Shown in pieces: positions 16,978 to 25,506 of a stretch of 64,000 nt of DNA. Numbering within the stretch: position 1 is the stretch's first letter; each line of letters starts with the position of its first letter. This DNA is from Candidatus Methanosuratincola sp. (GTDB lineage: Archaea > Thermoproteota > Methanomethylicia > Methanomethylicales > Methanomethylicaceae), in NCBI GenBank assembly GCA_037478935.1, contig JBBFLR010000004.1, positions 52,018 through 116,017 of the forward strand, in the 5' to 3' direction. The notes below the pieces were generated by a model. That model did not search any database. It was not told the origin of the DNA and saw only the letters and a list, made by a program, of their open reading frames with translations. The translations under genes and the position numbers were made by a program.

Positions 16978-18339
16978 TTGGTGTCTTCCTTGAGGGAAGA
17001 GAAAAGCATTACCGACGAACTGTCCCTTCATCTGTTCAGCACATGGTGGAGGCAGAGGGGCTGGAAAAAGCCTGTCCGGATAGTCGACGCCGAGGGTACG
17101 TTCCTGAAGGAGGAGTCGGGAAGGAAGATCCTTGACTTCTCCTCCCAGCTGATGTGCTCAAACTTGGGACACAAAAACAGGGCAGTCATGGAAGCAATTG
17201 CCGAGCAGGCGAGGAAGATGCCATTCCTGAGCCCTGCTTTCGCCCTCGAGATCCGGGACATTGCTACAAGATCTCTCTTGGAGATCCTGCCCCCTGGCCT
17301 AGACAAGCTCCTCTTCTCGACTTCTGGCAGCGAAGCGAACGAGGCGGCACTGAGTATCGTGAGGCACTACCAGAAGCCTCGGGGGGCGTACAAGATAATC
17401 TCGAGGTATGCCTCATACCATGGATCGACTGCCGGCGCGATCTCCTGCACAGGAGACCCGCGCCGCCTGGGGTCCGAGCCTACTGGGAGGATCCCTGGGG
17501 TAGTCTTCGCACCAGACTGCCACTGCTACAGGTGCCCCTTCCGGATGTCATACCCGGAGTGCGGAATAGCCTGTGCGGAATACGTCAGATACATGATTGA
17601 GAACGAGGCAAATGTTGCCGGGATCATCGTTGAACCGATCGTAGGCACAAACGGGGTGATTGTTCCGGTCGATGAATACCTGCCCCGCCTGAAGAGGATA
17701 GCAGAGGAGTTCGGGGTGCTCTTCATCGCAGACGAGGTGATGGCCGGCTGGGGCAGGACTGGTACTTGGTTTTCGTTTGAGCACTGGAACGTGGTCCCTG
17801 ACTTAATAACGACTGCAAAGGGGAGCACAGGTGCCTATGCCCCCTTGGGAATAACGGCAGTGAGAAGGGAGATCGCAGAAGAGGCGGAGGGGACGGGCTT
17901 CACCCATGGACACACTTATGAGGCCCACCCGGTCTCAATGGCCGCAGTGCCTGCCGTAGTGTCTGAGTTCAGGCGGTTGAACCTTCTGGATCATGTGAAA
18001 AAGATGGGCAGTTACATGCAGCGGCGCCTGGAAGAGCTGAAGGAGTCTCACCCTTCTGTAGGCGACGTCAGGGGGAAGGGCCTCTTCTGGGCGCTCGAGC
18101 TCTCGAAGGACAAGTCGAAGCGTTTGCCTTTCAATACGCGGGCTGACAAGGACAGGGGGGTGCAGCTGATGGTGGATCGTGTCGCTTCTGAGATGTACCG
18201 GTTGGGTGTGTACCAGTATGCTTGGATAAACCATCTTGTAATAGCTCCGCCGCTCATAATCACAGAGTCCGAGATTGATATCGGGATCGATGTATTAGAC
18301 AAAGCCCTTGCGATCCCCGATCAGGTCGCAGTCCATTAA
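16978..18339 (+). CDS. Class III (pyridoxal phosphate) aminotransferase
   Basis: A fold-type I omega-aminotransferase of about 450 residues: LFSTSGSEANEAAL, YASYHGSTAGA, the Asp of LFIADEVMAGWGRTG, and the PLP lysine in TTAKGSTGAYAPLG. A Cys-rich stretch CHCYRCPF...CGIAC lies near residue 185, as in several taurine/beta-alanine:pyruvate-type members. It starts at TTG 16978 or GTG 16981; an AGCTTATTAT box near 16945 implies an almost leaderless mRNA. The amino donor cannot be told from sequence; beta-alanine, taurine, GABA and diamines are possible. Monocistronic. Confidence 0.85.
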   Translation: MVSSLREEKSITDELSLHLFSTWWRQRGWKKPVRIVDAEGTFLKEESGRKILDFSSQLMCSNLGHKNRAVMEAIAEQARKMPFLSPAFALEIRDIATRSLLEILPPGLDKLLFSTSGSEANEAALSIVRHYQKPRGAYKIISRYASYHGSTAGAISCTGDPRRLGSEPTGRIPGVVFAPDCHCYRCPFRMSYPECGIACAEYVRYMIENEANVAGIIVEPIVGTNGVIVPVDEYLPRLKRIAEEFGVLFIADEVMAGWGRTGTWFSFEHWNVVPDLITTAKGSTGAYAPLGITAVRREIAEEAEGTGFTHGHTYEAHPVSMAAVPAVVSEFRRLNLLDHVKKMGSYMQRRLEELKESHPSVGDVRGKGLFWALELSKDKSKRLPFNTRADKDRGVQLMVDRVASEMYRLGVYQYAWINHLVIAPPLIITESEIDIGIDVLDKALAIPDQVAVH

Positions 18340-18377
18340 AAGCAAAGCCAGTCGGGAGTAAACCCCTATTGTTGGTG

Positions 18378-19700
18378 TCAACTGCACTGTGCCTTGGTAA
18401 GCGTAACTCCTGACACCAGGACTGCCGGAACCAGGGTCGGCGTCCGCACCTCCCACCAGTGTACCCAGCTCCGCTCTGAGCTTGCCTGCCTGATAGCCCC
18501 GAGGATGCGGGGCATATTGTCGCTTATCCTGACCCCCCTTAGGGCACCCTTGACTTCTCCCCTCTCGATTAGGAAAGTCCCGTCCCTGCATATTGTCGAG
18601 AAGTCGCCCGTCGCATAGTTCTGGAATCTGGTGTACCAGTTGCTGACCACGTAGACACCTCTGCTCATCCCGCTGATCATCTCATCCATCCTCAAGTCTC
18701 CTGCAGAAACCTTCAAATTCCAAGGCGATGGGGCTACCCATCCCGCATTCCCCGTGCTGAGGGTTCCAAACCTTTTCGCCGTTGACTTGTTATGAAGGTA
18801 TGTGACCAGCCTTCCACCTTTAATTATGGTCGTTTTCCGCACGGGCACCCCTTCGTCGTCGAAGGTTCTCGAGTTGATCCCCTCGGGGTCTGAACCGTCA
18901 TCCTCTACGGTCAGCATCTCGGATGCGACCTTCTCTCCGACCTTACCTGCAAGGAATGACACGCCTGCCTCGACGCTGAATGCCGAGCTCGCTTCGCCGA
19001 CCCTCTCCATAAAGTTCGCGAATATTATGGGGCCTAGAATGACATCGTAAGTCCCCCCCTCCCATTGGATGCTGTCCTTAGACATCTTTGCGATCCTTCC
19101 TGCCTGCCTCCCCGCGCCTTCCGCATCGAGATTCCGCATATCGGTAGCGCATGTCAACCCCTGTCCTGATCCGTCCCCTGCAAAAGCCCTCACGTTCAAC
19201 TCAAATGCAGCCCTCTCGTCGTAGCCCTCTCCTCCTTGGCTCGTGAGAATGGCTGATTTTCTTACCTCTGCATTGAAGATCCCTGCGCTCCTCTCCCCGC
19301 CCTCTCTTATTGCGGCCCCTATGCAGCTGTTGATGCAGTCATTGACCCTTTCGGGCTCTATCGTCTGTGCGGCGTGCCTGTCCGGGAATTTCGTCCCTTC
19401 GACATCAGTGATCGTTTCAGGGTCTGAAACCATAGGGGCGCTCCTTACTGCCCGTTCCAGCCCCCTCCTTATGCCGTCCTCAGAGAGGTTCTCCAGCCGG
19501 GTGATGACCTTCTTCTTTCCAAAGACCGCCAGAGCGTCGATAGCCATCAGACTCCAGTTCTGGACTACTGTGGTCTTGTTGTTCGAGAACCTGACCATGA
19601 GCCTCTCAACGTAAGCGGGGATTACTATTGCTTGATCCGCTCCCATTGAGATGAATCCCCTGTTCACCCTCTCTCCGACCTCGAAGAGCCTTTCCTTCAT
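18378..19700 (-). CDS. TldD/PmbA family protein (TldE-like)
   Basis: A 440-residue member of the TldD/TldE protease family. The C-terminal core GVSFLAGKVGEKVASEMLTVEDDG, FDDEGVPVRKTTIIKGGRLVTYLHNKSTAKRFG is diagnostic. It lacks the HExxxH zinc motif of TldD, so it fits the non-catalytic TldE/PmbA half that works as a dimer with TldD. No tldD lies beside it in this window. Transcribed divergently from mevalonate kinase across a 95-bp gap. Confidence 0.85.
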   Translation of the reverse strand: MKERLFEVGERVNRGFISMGADQAIVIPAYVERLMVRFSNNKTTVVQNWSLMAIDALAVFGKKKVITRLENLSEDGIRRGLERAVRSAPMVSDPETITDVEGTKFPDRHAAQTIEPERVNDCINSCIGAAIREGGERSAGIFNAEVRKSAILTSQGGEGYDERAAFELNVRAFAGDGSGQGLTCATDMRNLDAEGAGRQAGRIAKMSKDSIQWEGGTYDVILGPIIFANFMERVGEASSAFSVEAGVSFLAGKVGEKVASEMLTVEDDGSDPEGINSRTFDDEGVPVRKTTIIKGGRLVTYLHNKSTAKRFGTLSTGNAGWVAPSPWNLKVSAGDLRMDEMISGMSRGVYVVSNWYTRFQNYATGDFSTICRDGTFLIERGEVKGALRGVRISDNMPRILGAIRQASSERSWVHWWEVRTPTLVPAVLVSGVTLTKAQCS

Positions 19701-19795
19701 TACGAATCACTTCCTCTATTGCTCAGCCTGCCATAGATTATCTGATCACACACTTAAATACTAAAAGAATTCAAAGCCTAATTGGCTGGTGCGGG

Positions 19796-20800
19796 ATGCG
19801 GGTCACGGTTTCAGTCCCAGGAAAAGTCTCCCTCTTCGGAGAGCACGCCGTTGTCTATGGAGAACCTGCCCTGGTCGCCGCAATAGGGAAGCGGCTCACC
19901 GTTTCGGTCGAGGGACGATCGGACAGGCTCATAAAGATAGCTGCCATGGACCTCCAGCTCCCCGGGGTCGTGCTCACGTTCAACGAGGAGAGCCCTAGGC
20001 TGATCGTCGAGACTGATTACGGAAAGATAGTCGATGCTGTGGGCTACGTGAGGAAGGCCATAGAGGTCGTCTCCGAACGCCTCGGAAGGAAGAGCGGCGT
20101 AAACGTCACAATAAGGTCAGAGATGCCCGTGGGTGCTGGCCTCGGGACTTCGGCAGCAGTGGCGGTGGGCACGGTCGCCGCCTACTCGCTTTTCATGGGG
20201 GAAGAGCTATCTCTAGGCGAGATCGCAAGACTTGCCCACCAGACAGAGCGTGCGGTTCAAGGTCTGGCCAGCCCGATGGACACGTCCGTCGCGACATACG
20301 GCGGGATCCTCTATATCAGGCCATCATTACAGCAGACCGTCGAGAAACTGCCTATGGCCTGCGCCCTGCCATTGGTTGTGGGGTATTCCGAACGTGAGTT
20401 CCGGACGTCTGAATTGGTCAAGAGGGTGAATGCGCTAAAGGAGGCATATCCCGATATTGTCTCGCCCACAATACGTAGCATTGGCAGAATCTCCGAGAGG
20501 GCTAGGGACGCCTTGGCTTCGGGGGATCTTGAGTCGCTCGGAAGGCTAATGAACATCAACCATGGTCTGCTGGACTCCTTGGGGGTCTCCTCCAAATCTC
20601 TCAACGACATGGTGTATTCTGCAAGATTCGCTGGCGCAATCGGATCGAAGATGACCGGGGCAGGTGGCGGTGGCTGCGTGATCGCGCTCTGCCCAAATAA
20701 AGAGGTTGAGGTATCGACGGCTATGCGCATAGTCGGTGGTCTTCCTTTCAGGGCAGTGGTCTCCGACCAGGGCCTCAAAGTCGAGTCTATCGACCCCTAG
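19796..20800 (+). CDS. mvk: Mevalonate kinase
   Basis: A GHMP kinase of 334 residues that phosphorylates mevalonate for archaeal isoprenoid lipid synthesis. It begins with PGKVSLFGEHAVVYGEPAL, followed by the ATP loop PVGAGLGTSAAVAVGT and the C-terminal KMTGAGGGGCVIAL. The SPMDTSVATYGG segment with the catalytic Asp is conserved. A CACTTAAATACTAAAAG promoter sequence lies about 30-40 nt upstream. Its 3' end overlaps the convergent YkgJ-like gene by 14 bp. Confidence 0.95.
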   Translation: MRVTVSVPGKVSLFGEHAVVYGEPALVAAIGKRLTVSVEGRSDRLIKIAAMDLQLPGVVLTFNEESPRLIVETDYGKIVDAVGYVRKAIEVVSERLGRKSGVNVTIRSEMPVGAGLGTSAAVAVGTVAAYSLFMGEELSLGEIARLAHQTERAVQGLASPMDTSVATYGGILYIRPSLQQTVEKLPMACALPLVVGYSEREFRTSELVKRVNALKEAYPDIVSPTIRSIGRISERARDALASGDLESLGRLMNINHGLLDSLGVSSKSLNDMVYSARFAGAIGSKMTGAGGGGCVIALCPNKEVEVSTAMRIVGGLPFRAVVSDQGLKVESIDP

Positions 20801-21230
20801 AGTTGAACCTTGCCTCAATGAAACGATCCAGTGCTGCACTTATCCCCGAAGATAGGCTCTTGTAGTATGGAAGGTCGTCGCTCTCCCTTGACCAGTCGAC
20901 TCCCGGGCAATTTGCGGAGACTAGGCTCCTTTTTTCGGTCACAATGAACGGGTGCCTCCTGCAGGTGTCTGGCCTTCTGTCATAGACTTTGCAAGTTGTG
21001 CCGTCCAAGAACGTGCACTTCGAGTTTACCATCTTCATCTTGTATTTTGCCCCTGTCACTTCCCTTTCCAAGCTGCTTGTCGAAAGGTAAAACCCTTTGA
21101 AACCAGCCAGCCTAACTAAATCCTTTTCATAAAGTGGAATAAGCTTGCCGGTGCAGCATCCTCCGCACCTCATGCAGGTATGGTACGGCAACTTTTGAGC
21201 GACGAGCATACCTATTTCAGGGATCAGCAT
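20787..21230 (-). CDS. YkgJ-like CxxCxxxC zinc/iron-chelating domain protein
   Basis: A 147-residue protein of the YkgJ/CxxCxxCC family: HTCMRCGGCCTG near the N-terminus, then SKCTFLDGTTCKVYDRRPDTCRRHPF, and a late NCPG. The Cys set probably binds zinc or an Fe-S cluster; function in archaea is unknown. The open frame extends to TTG 21329, but that lies upstream of the start predicted from the TTTAAAA box near 21335, so ATG 21230 is preferred (ATG 21209 is also possible). It may share this box with the divergent DUF4430 gene. Confidence 0.72.
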   Translation of the reverse strand: MLIPEIGMLVAQKLPYHTCMRCGGCCTGKLIPLYEKDLVRLAGFKGFYLSTSSLEREVTGAKYKMKMVNSKCTFLDGTTCKVYDRRPDTCRRHPFIVTEKRSLVSANCPGVDWSRESDDLPYYKSLSSGISAALDRFIEARFNSRGR

Positions 21231-21330
21231 TTGCGTACTGGACACTTCCAAGAACCAGAAAGGACCAGGCAGGCAAATTAACCTTAGTGATCCGTCCAGT
21301 CGCCTTTTTGTAACGGTGCGCCCAGTCAAG

Positions 21331-21358
21331 TTTTTAAATGTGGATGGATTATCTATCC
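21331..21358 (+). promoter_or_regulatory. TATA box plus 17-bp palindromic operator of the DUF4430 gene
   Basis: TTTTTAAATG (21331-21340) is followed after one base by GGATGGATTATCTATCC (21342-21358), an imperfect palindrome fitting GGATRGATWATCYATCC. The ATG is 16 nt downstream. The same box-palindrome-start arrangement occurs at the ECF transporter gene and the palindrome recurs in the mtaB-hydrogenase control region. A repressor bound here would cover the transcription start (about 21361). Confidence 0.7.
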
Positions 21359-21374
21359 ATAATGGGCGGTCTGT

Positions 21375-21824
21375 ATGGCAACCAACACTTGGACCTTAAT
21401 TTCAGGGGTACTTCTGATATGGGCCATAGGAGCTTCTGTCGGACTGGCTTACTACTACCAGGAGTCCCAGAACCAGCAAGTCATCATCAACAACTACGAA
21501 TCAGTGATAGATAATGTAGCAATAAAGGTCAATCTAGGTTTTGACTATGGGAACGGCACTACCGTCTGGAAGAATGGTACATACGTTCCAATTGGGTATA
21601 CCCTGCTGAACGGTACACTCAAAGTGGCGCAGGTAAATTACTCTGTGTATCCATATGGCGTCTGGGTGAATGGGATCAACGGTGTCTTCGAGAACGTCGC
21701 TGAGAATACCTACTGGGTTTACTACGTTTGGTCAAACAATGATTGGGAGATGGGCCCTGTAGGCGCTGACCAGTACGTCCTCAAGAACGGTGAGTCAGTC
21801 AAGTGGATCTTGACGAAGTTCTAG
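21375..21824 (+). CDS. Membrane-anchored DUF4430 (transcobalamin-like) surface protein
   Basis: A 149-residue protein with an N-terminal hydrophobic anchor (residues about 5-27) and an outer domain rich in Asn, Tyr and Trp. The second half (GVWVNGINGVFENVAENTYWVYYVWSNNDWEMGP, then QYVLKNGESVKWIL) matches the DUF4430 pattern, related to the C-terminal cobalamin-binding lobe of transcobalamin/intrinsic factor. It therefore may capture corrinoids outside the cell. It shares an operator sequence with the nearby convergent ECF S component, supporting a joint uptake role. Binding is inferred from the family only. Confidence 0.7.
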   Translation: MATNTWTLISGVLLIWAIGASVGLAYYYQESQNQQVIINNYESVIDNVAIKVNLGFDYGNGTTVWKNGTYVPIGYTLLNGTLKVAQVNYSVYPYGVWVNGINGVFENVAENTYWVYYVWSNNDWEMGPVGADQYVLKNGESVKWILTKF

Positions 21825-21923
21825 TGGAATTTCCTTATTTTTCTTTTTATATTCACGCTGGAAAATTATGGGAAGGTTATTTTTCAAGGTTACTTGGCGT
21901 GATCCTTGGACTTGTTAGGTAAC

Positions 21924-22496
21924 TCACTTCGACCTGTTTTTTGCGAGCAACTGCACAAGCATCGCTACGACGGAAGCTGTCGTGAATTCGGTTATGGGCC
22001 CGACAGCCACCATCCACCCTCCTGATGCCGGCGTCGGTATGAAAAGCCCTAGCAGGCCGATCAGTAGCGCATAGCTGACGTCCCAGCCAATTAGCACGAG
22101 AAGGACCCAGGACGTCACTACGTCGAATGCGAACATGATCATGTAGCAACCGATGAGCAGGCCGGTCTTAGAGATTTTGCTTTTGTCCCTTCCGTTGAAC
22201 AAGAGCCCAAATCCAAACCCGACAGCCCCCATCATCAGGGAGTTAACGACAGTCCAAGGCCCGGGCGACCCTATTATTATGTCTGATATCACATAGGATG
22301 CTATCCCAACCGTACCGCCTGTTACTGGACCGAAGAATATTCCGCCCAGTACGGTGAAGATGCCGGGGAAGTTGATGAACTGTACTGGTCCGAATAGGGC
22401 ATACTTTACAAGCCTCAACGACGCCGCCAATGCTATCAAAAGACTCGTGTAGGTTATCTTCTGCGTCCTCGAGAGCTTGCCGTTGTTCCTTAGCAT
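21924..22496 (-). CDS. ECF transporter substrate-binding (S) component, probably corrinoid
   Basis: A 190-residue membrane protein with about five or six spans and the ECF-S pattern: an N-terminal cytoplasmic KITYTSLLIALAASLRLV helix, then FPGIFTVLGGIFFGPVTGGTVG and a GPWTVVNSLMMGAVGFGFGLL segment. S components capture a vitamin and dock on a shared EcfAA'T module, which is not in this window. The substrate is inferred to be cobalamin or a precursor because the gene shares its operator with the DUF4430 transcobalamin-like gene next door. Riboflavin or another vitamin cannot be excluded. Confidence 0.75.
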   Translation of the reverse strand: MLRNNGKLSRTQKITYTSLLIALAASLRLVKYALFGPVQFINFPGIFTVLGGIFFGPVTGGTVGIASYVISDIIIGSPGPWTVVNSLMMGAVGFGFGLLFNGRDKSKISKTGLLIGCYMIMFAFDVVTSWVLLVLIGWDVSYALLIGLLGLFIPTPASGGWMVAVGPITEFTTASVVAMLVQLLAKNRSK

Positions 22497-22498
22497 AT

Positions 22499-22527
22499 GG
22501 ATAGATTATCCATCCGACATTAAAAAA
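22499..22527 (-). promoter_or_regulatory. TATA box plus 17-bp palindromic operator of the ECF S-component gene
   Basis: Reading the minus strand, TTTTTTAATG (22527-22518) is followed by GGATGGATAATCTATCC (22515-22499) and then, 2 nt later, by the ATG at 22496. The palindrome fits GGATRGATWATCYATCC and sits between TATA box and start exactly as at the DUF4430 gene, so the transcript is probably leaderless or nearly so and repressible at this site. Confidence 0.7.
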
Positions 22528-22579
22528 CCTTCTGTGAAGTTTATAAGTATAGACTTTTTTTACTCAGGTGGTGGCTAGA

Positions 22580-23629
22580 GTGGTCGCTCAGGAAGCAGTT
22601 TTTGATGTTCTCCGCAAGGTCGTTGACCCGGAGATCGATATTGACATTGTCACCCTCGGGATGGTGAAAAGCGTAAACGTGGAAGGGGACAGTGTGTCAG
22701 TCACTATAGCATTGACCTCTGAATCTTGCCCTTTAGTGGAAAGGATCAAGAACGATGTGAGATCCGCGCTTGAAGGCATTGAAGGGGTCTCATCGGTCTC
22801 TGTCGAAACTGTTGTTATGAACGAGGAGGAGCGGTCGGCTCTGATCGAGAAGCTAAAGGAGAAGCGGAAGACTCTACCGATGCCGGGCAAACTACCGAAG
22901 CATGGGATCAAGAGGATCCTGGCAATCCTGTCTGGCAAGGGCGGGGTAGGAAAGTCTTCCGTCACCTCCATGATTGCTGTAGGGATGCAGCGGCGCGGAC
23001 TCAGGGTTGGAATTCTGGATGCAGACATAACGGGCCCAAGCATTCCAAAGATATTCGGCGTCAATGAGATGCCTTTCGTCCTCGAGGGGAAGATCATCCC
23101 TGCGACTTCCAGCAAGGGGATCAAGATAATCTCAATGAACCTGCTCCTGGGCAAGGAGGAGACTCCGGTGATCTGGAGAGGGCCTCTGGTGAGCACTGCG
23201 ATCAAGCAGTTCTATACTGACGTGGACTGGGGCGAGCTCGATTATCTTCTTGTCGATCTCCCGCCCGGGACCAGTGACGCCCAGCTGACTGTGCTGCAGC
23301 TCCTTCCCGTCGACGGCATCGTGGTCGTAACCTCGCCGCAGGAGCTCGCTGGAGTAATCGTTGCAAAGGCGGTCCAGATGTCTAAGATGCTGGCAGTCCC
23401 AATACTCGGGGTCCTTGAGAACATGAGCTATGTCCAGTGCCCCAAGTGCGGTGAGATAATCCGGCTCTTTGGGGACAGCAGGGGTAAATTGATGGCCGAT
23501 CACATCAACACCCGGTTCCTCGGTTCGTTGCCCATCGATCCCTCGCTTTCCGAAGCCTGCGACAGGGGAAAGATTGAGGATTATGACAACAAGGTGTTCG
23601 AGGAGGTCGTGGAAAAGCTCGTCTCCTGA
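22580..23629 (+). CDS. Mrp/ApbC/NBP35 family Fe-S carrier ATPase with MIP18 domain
   Basis: Cytosolic P-loop ATPase that carries or assembles [4Fe-4S] clusters. The N-terminal 90 residues are a DUF59/MIP18 domain (VDPEIDIDIVTLGMV), followed by the deviant Walker A LSGKGGVGKSS, the DADITGPSIP switch, VDLPPGTSDAQL and CPKC, the dimer cluster ligands. It starts at GTG 22580 because AGGTGG lies 9 nt upstream; the frame is open from GTG 22568. 349 residues, normal for the domain-fused form. Useful for the many Fe-S enzymes in this window. Confidence 0.92.
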   Translation: MVAQEAVFDVLRKVVDPEIDIDIVTLGMVKSVNVEGDSVSVTIALTSESCPLVERIKNDVRSALEGIEGVSSVSVETVVMNEEERSALIEKLKEKRKTLPMPGKLPKHGIKRILAILSGKGGVGKSSVTSMIAVGMQRRGLRVGILDADITGPSIPKIFGVNEMPFVLEGKIIPATSSKGIKIISMNLLLGKEETPVIWRGPLVSTAIKQFYTDVDWGELDYLLVDLPPGTSDAQLTVLQLLPVDGIVVVTSPQELAGVIVAKAVQMSKMLAVPILGVLENMSYVQCPKCGEIIRLFGDSRGKLMADHINTRFLGSLPIDPSLSEACDRGKIEDYDNKVFEEVVEKLVS

Positions 23630-23650
23630 ACACATCATGGTCGGTTTCCT

Positions 23651-24133
23651 ATGTACCTTGCCGAGAACAGCACACAGGAAGTCAAGACTCCCGAGATCAG
23701 AATAGTCCCTCCGCTTTCAAGGGACGTCGATTCGATAGCCGGCATACTGAAGGCATCCTTTCCTGGAGAGGCCTCCTACTACAAGATCAAGAGCTGGCAT
23801 TGCGAGGCGAAGAGGATCATCAGGTGCGACAAGGGATGGATATGCCTCGTGGCAAGGAGGGAGAGGCAAATCGTCGGGGTGATCGCGGCACGTTGCCTGA
23901 AAACAGTAGTGCCTACAGTTAGGATTGAGTGGCTGGCTGTGCTGCCCAGTGAGCGGGGGATGGGTATCGGCACGAGGCTGATAGAGGAACTTATAGGCAT
24001 CGCGGATGTGAGCTTCAAAGAGCCACAGGTAAGGATCACCCTTCGTGCAAGGGGCGAAAGGCAGGACTTCTACCGGAGGCTCGGCTTCCGGTGCTACGGG
24101 CGCGGCTGGATGAAGATGAGGCTGAAGCATTGA
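23651..24133 (+). CDS. GNAT family N-acetyltransferase
   Basis: A 160-residue acetyltransferase: a VGVIAARCL strand, IEWLAVLPSERGMGIGTRLIEELI, the acetyl-CoA pyrophosphate loop (RGMGIG), and the late RQDFYRRLGFRCYG typical of the fold. Target unknown. It lies 21 bp behind the Mrp gene, so it is probably co-transcribed, and is convergent with the MFS gene. Confidence 0.82.
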   Translation: MYLAENSTQEVKTPEIRIVPPLSRDVDSIAGILKASFPGEASYYKIKSWHCEAKRIIRCDKGWICLVARRERQIVGVIAARCLKTVVPTVRIEWLAVLPSERGMGIGTRLIEELIGIADVSFKEPQVRITLRARGERQDFYRRLGFRCYGRGWMKMRLKH

Positions 24134-24148
24134 GCCTCAACCTTTTCT

Positions 24149-25342
24149 CTACTCCGCTTTGCGCCTCAGCGTCCTTTGGGTCAGAGCCATTGCCAGTGAT
24201 GCAATGAGGGCGAGTGTCGATCCGTATACGAAGGCGTATTGGCTGCCGAAGGATGCGTATATGAAACCTGCAGCTATGTTGGTTGGCAGAGTCACTGCAC
24301 CGATAGCCATGTTATAGATGCCGTAAGCCGTACCCTTGAATTCTTCCTTTGTCAGGCTCGGTATTACTGCCCGCTGTGAGGTCTCTACAGTCCCCTGGTG
24401 CATGCCGAAAAGGATCACCCCAAGTAGGAACGTCCAGGGCTCCGAGGAAAATGCGATCGTCACAAACGAAGTCAGGAGCAGCAGATACCCTATCTGCACG
24501 GCCCTTATCCGCCCAAACCTGTCCGAGATCTCGCCTGCAGGGACTCCTGACAAGACATGGAATAGCTGGATGAGTGCATAGACCAGGGCAGTCACCTCGA
24601 CTGGTATCCCCACTTCTATCGCCCTGAGCAGGATGAATGCATAGCTTATTGCCGAGGCTGCATAGAAAGTCGCTGAGACTATGTACATTGAAAAGCTCTT
24701 GTTCATTATCGCCCTCGCGTTCTTCAGTATTGCCTTGTTTGGTTTTGTCCTCGGGGGCGGCTCCTTCACAAAGAGCACTAGTATCGCTATTGCTATTGCC
24801 CCTGGTATCGCCGTGAAGAGGAAGATCCCTTCGTAACCCATTGGGATCAATAGAATAAAGGCAAGCAGAGGCCCTGCTATCGCACCGAGTTGGTCTAGCG
24901 TCCTATGGATCCCGAAAGACCTGCCTATCCTGCTGTCGGAGGAGTCCGCTATCATTGCATCCCTGGGCGCTGTTCTCAGACCCTTCCCGATACGGTCCCC
25001 TATCCTGAGGGCGAGGACATCAGACCAGCTTGCGGCAAACCCCATGATAGGCTTTGTGATGTTCGAGAGGGTATATCCAATGACCGTAAGCCTCTTCTTT
25101 TTCCCGGTTCTGTCCGCAATTGCGCCTGAGATAAGCTTTAGGAAAGAGGTCATGCTCTCTGCAATCCCCTCGATTGTACCAATAATCTCTGGTGTTGCGC
25201 CTAGCCTAATCACGAGGAATGTTGGGAGAACTGCCATTATCAGCTCTGTGCTGATGTCGGTGAAGAAGCTGACCACACCGAGCAGCAGTATGTTCGAGGA
25301 AATCCCTAGCAAGAGCTTCTCTTTTCGCTCCATCGCAGTCAC
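24149..25342 (-). CDS. MFS transporter
   Basis: A 397-residue, 12-span major facilitator protein. The loop 2-3 motif appears as GAIADRTGKKKRLTV in the first half and is repeated as GEISDRFGRIRAVQI in the second. RIGDRIGKGLRTAPRDAMIA is typical of the archaeal/bacterial drug- or metabolite-efflux subgroup. Substrate unknown. The upstream 164 bp (25343-25506) are very AT-rich, with several TATA-like stretches between 25420 and 25505; they hold this gene's promoter and the end of the purB transcript, and I see no gene there. Confidence 0.88.
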   Translation of the reverse strand: MTAMERKEKLLLGISSNILLLGVVSFFTDISTELIMAVLPTFLVIRLGATPEIIGTIEGIAESMTSFLKLISGAIADRTGKKKRLTVIGYTLSNITKPIMGFAASWSDVLALRIGDRIGKGLRTAPRDAMIADSSDSRIGRSFGIHRTLDQLGAIAGPLLAFILLIPMGYEGIFLFTAIPGAIAIAILVLFVKEPPPRTKPNKAILKNARAIMNKSFSMYIVSATFYAASAISYAFILLRAIEVGIPVEVTALVYALIQLFHVLSGVPAGEISDRFGRIRAVQIGYLLLLTSFVTIAFSSEPWTFLLGVILFGMHQGTVETSQRAVIPSLTKEEFKGTAYGIYNMAIGAVTLPTNIAAGFIYASFGSQYAFVYGSTLALIASLAMALTQRTLRRKAE

Positions 25343-25506
25343 TTTCTCACCGCTCTGATCCCTGCGCTCATAAATTTTTCTAATCCAATCACTTGAAAAT
25401 TAACTCGCGACCTAGCTAATCTATAAATAATTTATATATTTTTATTTTTAATATATACTTTTATGTCCACTAGCATATATAAAAATATAAACATACAGGA
25501 AAATAT

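Noticed and set aside
22499..22515. Cobalamin riboswitch before the ECF gene
   Set aside because: The mRNA appears leaderless, leaving no room for a riboswitch; the palindrome fits a protein operator.
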